In this document: positions 13,896-14,266 of the stretch, one piece after another
How the letters are laid out: every line of letters starts with the position of its first letter
Position numbering within the stretch: position 1 is the first letter of the stretch
Assembly: GCA_036522155.1 (NCBI GenBank)
Contig: DATDGI010000041.1
Coordinates: 1 to 14,266 of the forward strand
DNA length: 14,266 nucleotides
From: UBA9676 sp036522155
GTDB lineage: Bacteria; Actinomycetota; Actinomycetes; Streptosporangiales; Streptosporangiaceae
Reading direction: 5' to 3'
Made by a program: the position numbers and the translations under genes
Notes under the pieces: model-generated
What the model was told of the DNA's origin: nothing
What the model saw: the letters and a program-made list of their open reading frames with translations, nothing else
Databases searched by the model: none

Positions 13896-14080
13896 TATGA
13901 TAGACCCAGACGGCTGCGGGGATAAGCGGTTCCGGCCCGGCCTGGCCAGGTCCAGGGTCCGCCAGCTGCGCGGGAAAGCGCCTGCCACACCCTGCACGCT
14001 ACCGCCGCACAACCGGCGGCGCCGCTACGGCGGGACATTGAGGCGGCTACTCCCGCGATCTGGGCCCGCGGCTCGCTCCG

Positions 14081-14266
14081 CTACCGCGGCTCGGCCCGGC
14101 GAGCGGACCAACTAATGTCAGGCGGCCGGACGCAGGCGCAGATCAGGTTTCCCCTGGCGTCGGTGAGGCGGACCCGGGCCACGAGCTGGTGACCTGGGCA
14201 CAGGGCGTCCTCGATGACGCCGGGATCGACGTCGACGAGCCGGAGCTTGGCCGCGCGGAACAGGCG
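14081..14266 (-). CDS. C-terminal end of an unidentified gene (5' end outside window)
   Basis: An open minus-strand frame runs in from the window edge and stops at TAG (14081-14083), giving the last 61 residues. The codons from 14266 down to about 14115 have GC-saturated third positions and a balanced, protein-like composition (RLVDVDPGVIEDAL, then HQLVARVRLTDARGN and a Cys-x-Cys), better than any plus-strand frame here. The final 15 residues, rich in Arg/Ser/Trp, look less conserved. I do not recognise the family. It lies upstream of, and in the same direction as, the amidase, but 258 bases separate them and no other gene is evident in that gap, so co-transcription is not indicated. Confidence 0.5.
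   Translation of the reverse strand, partial: RLFRAAKLRLVDVDPGVIEDALCPGHQLVARVRLTDARGNLICACVRPPDISWSARRAEPR

Noticed and set aside
13823..14038. N-terminal extension of the amidase to 14038
   Set aside because: It would bury the signal peptide and lipobox 72 residues inside and run through the promoter and SOS-like box.
14040..14110. Possible tRNA or small RNA in the GC-rich region before the 3' edge
   Set aside because: No T-loop (GTTCRA) or cloverleaf pairing could be found; the direct repeat CCGCGGCTCG there is short and GC-biased.
13897..14115. 72-residue plus-strand frame upstream of the amidase
   Set aside because: Its ATG lies within the -10-like TATGAT, no ribosome site, Arg-rich composition; it also overlaps the better minus-strand frame at the edge.

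Overview
The window is very GC-rich (about 70% by eye), with GC-saturated third codon positions, many GTG starts and genes overlapping by one or four bases. Together with a Rv3717-like amidase, PaaX and MerR regulators and a membrane Ser/Thr kinase, this points to a chromosomal segment of a high-GC actinomycete. I cannot name the genus. I see no rRNA, tRNA, CRISPR array, transposase or phage gene.

Layout. (1) Bases 2-3842 hold a tightly coupled plus-strand copper operon: the C-terminal part of a Cu(I) P-type ATPase (copA, cut by the window edge), a 622-residue protein fusing a polytopic membrane domain to a Sco1/SenC-like copper-thioredoxin domain, and a secreted lipoprotein. The junctions are TAATG and GTGA overlaps, so the three are probably made together and handle copper export and extracytoplasmic copper or thiol chemistry. 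(2) Bases 4039-5253 hold a CPA2/Kef-type cation:proton antiporter. Its ribosome binding site lies in a strong predicted hairpin. (3) Bases 5243-7479 hold a minus-strand RibD/DHFR-fold reductase, a small plus-strand acidic protein, and a minus-strand membrane protein with a degenerate channel-like pore segment. (4) Bases 7571-8868 hold a MerR-type operator followed by a MerR gene cut off inside its DNA-binding domain (a relic), then a minus-strand HTH-TM-discoidin-like protein. (5) Bases 9004-10604 hold a divergent PaaX-like repressor and VC0807-like membrane protein pair sharing a promoter with an inverted repeat. (6) Bases 10731-12928 hold a transmembrane Ser/Thr kinase with an unusual basic N-terminal triplicated repeat, preceded by a candidate leader ORF that overlaps the kinase start. 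(7) Bases 12968-13822 hold a lipoprotein zinc amidase of peptidoglycan, with a near-consensus LexA/SOS box upstream. (8) The 3' edge carries the C-terminal end of an unidentified minus-strand gene.

Most genes here are envelope-facing: copper homeostasis, ion transport, membrane signalling and peptidoglycan hydrolysis. Only the copper operon and the PaaX/membrane pair look like functional units from their spacing. The most unusual items are the membrane-Sco fusion inside a copA operon, the kinase N-terminal repeats with their coupled leader ORF and 13-bp tandem repeat, the SD-containing hairpin of the antiporter, and the candidate SOS box of the amidase. All functional statements rest on motif reading, without database searches.
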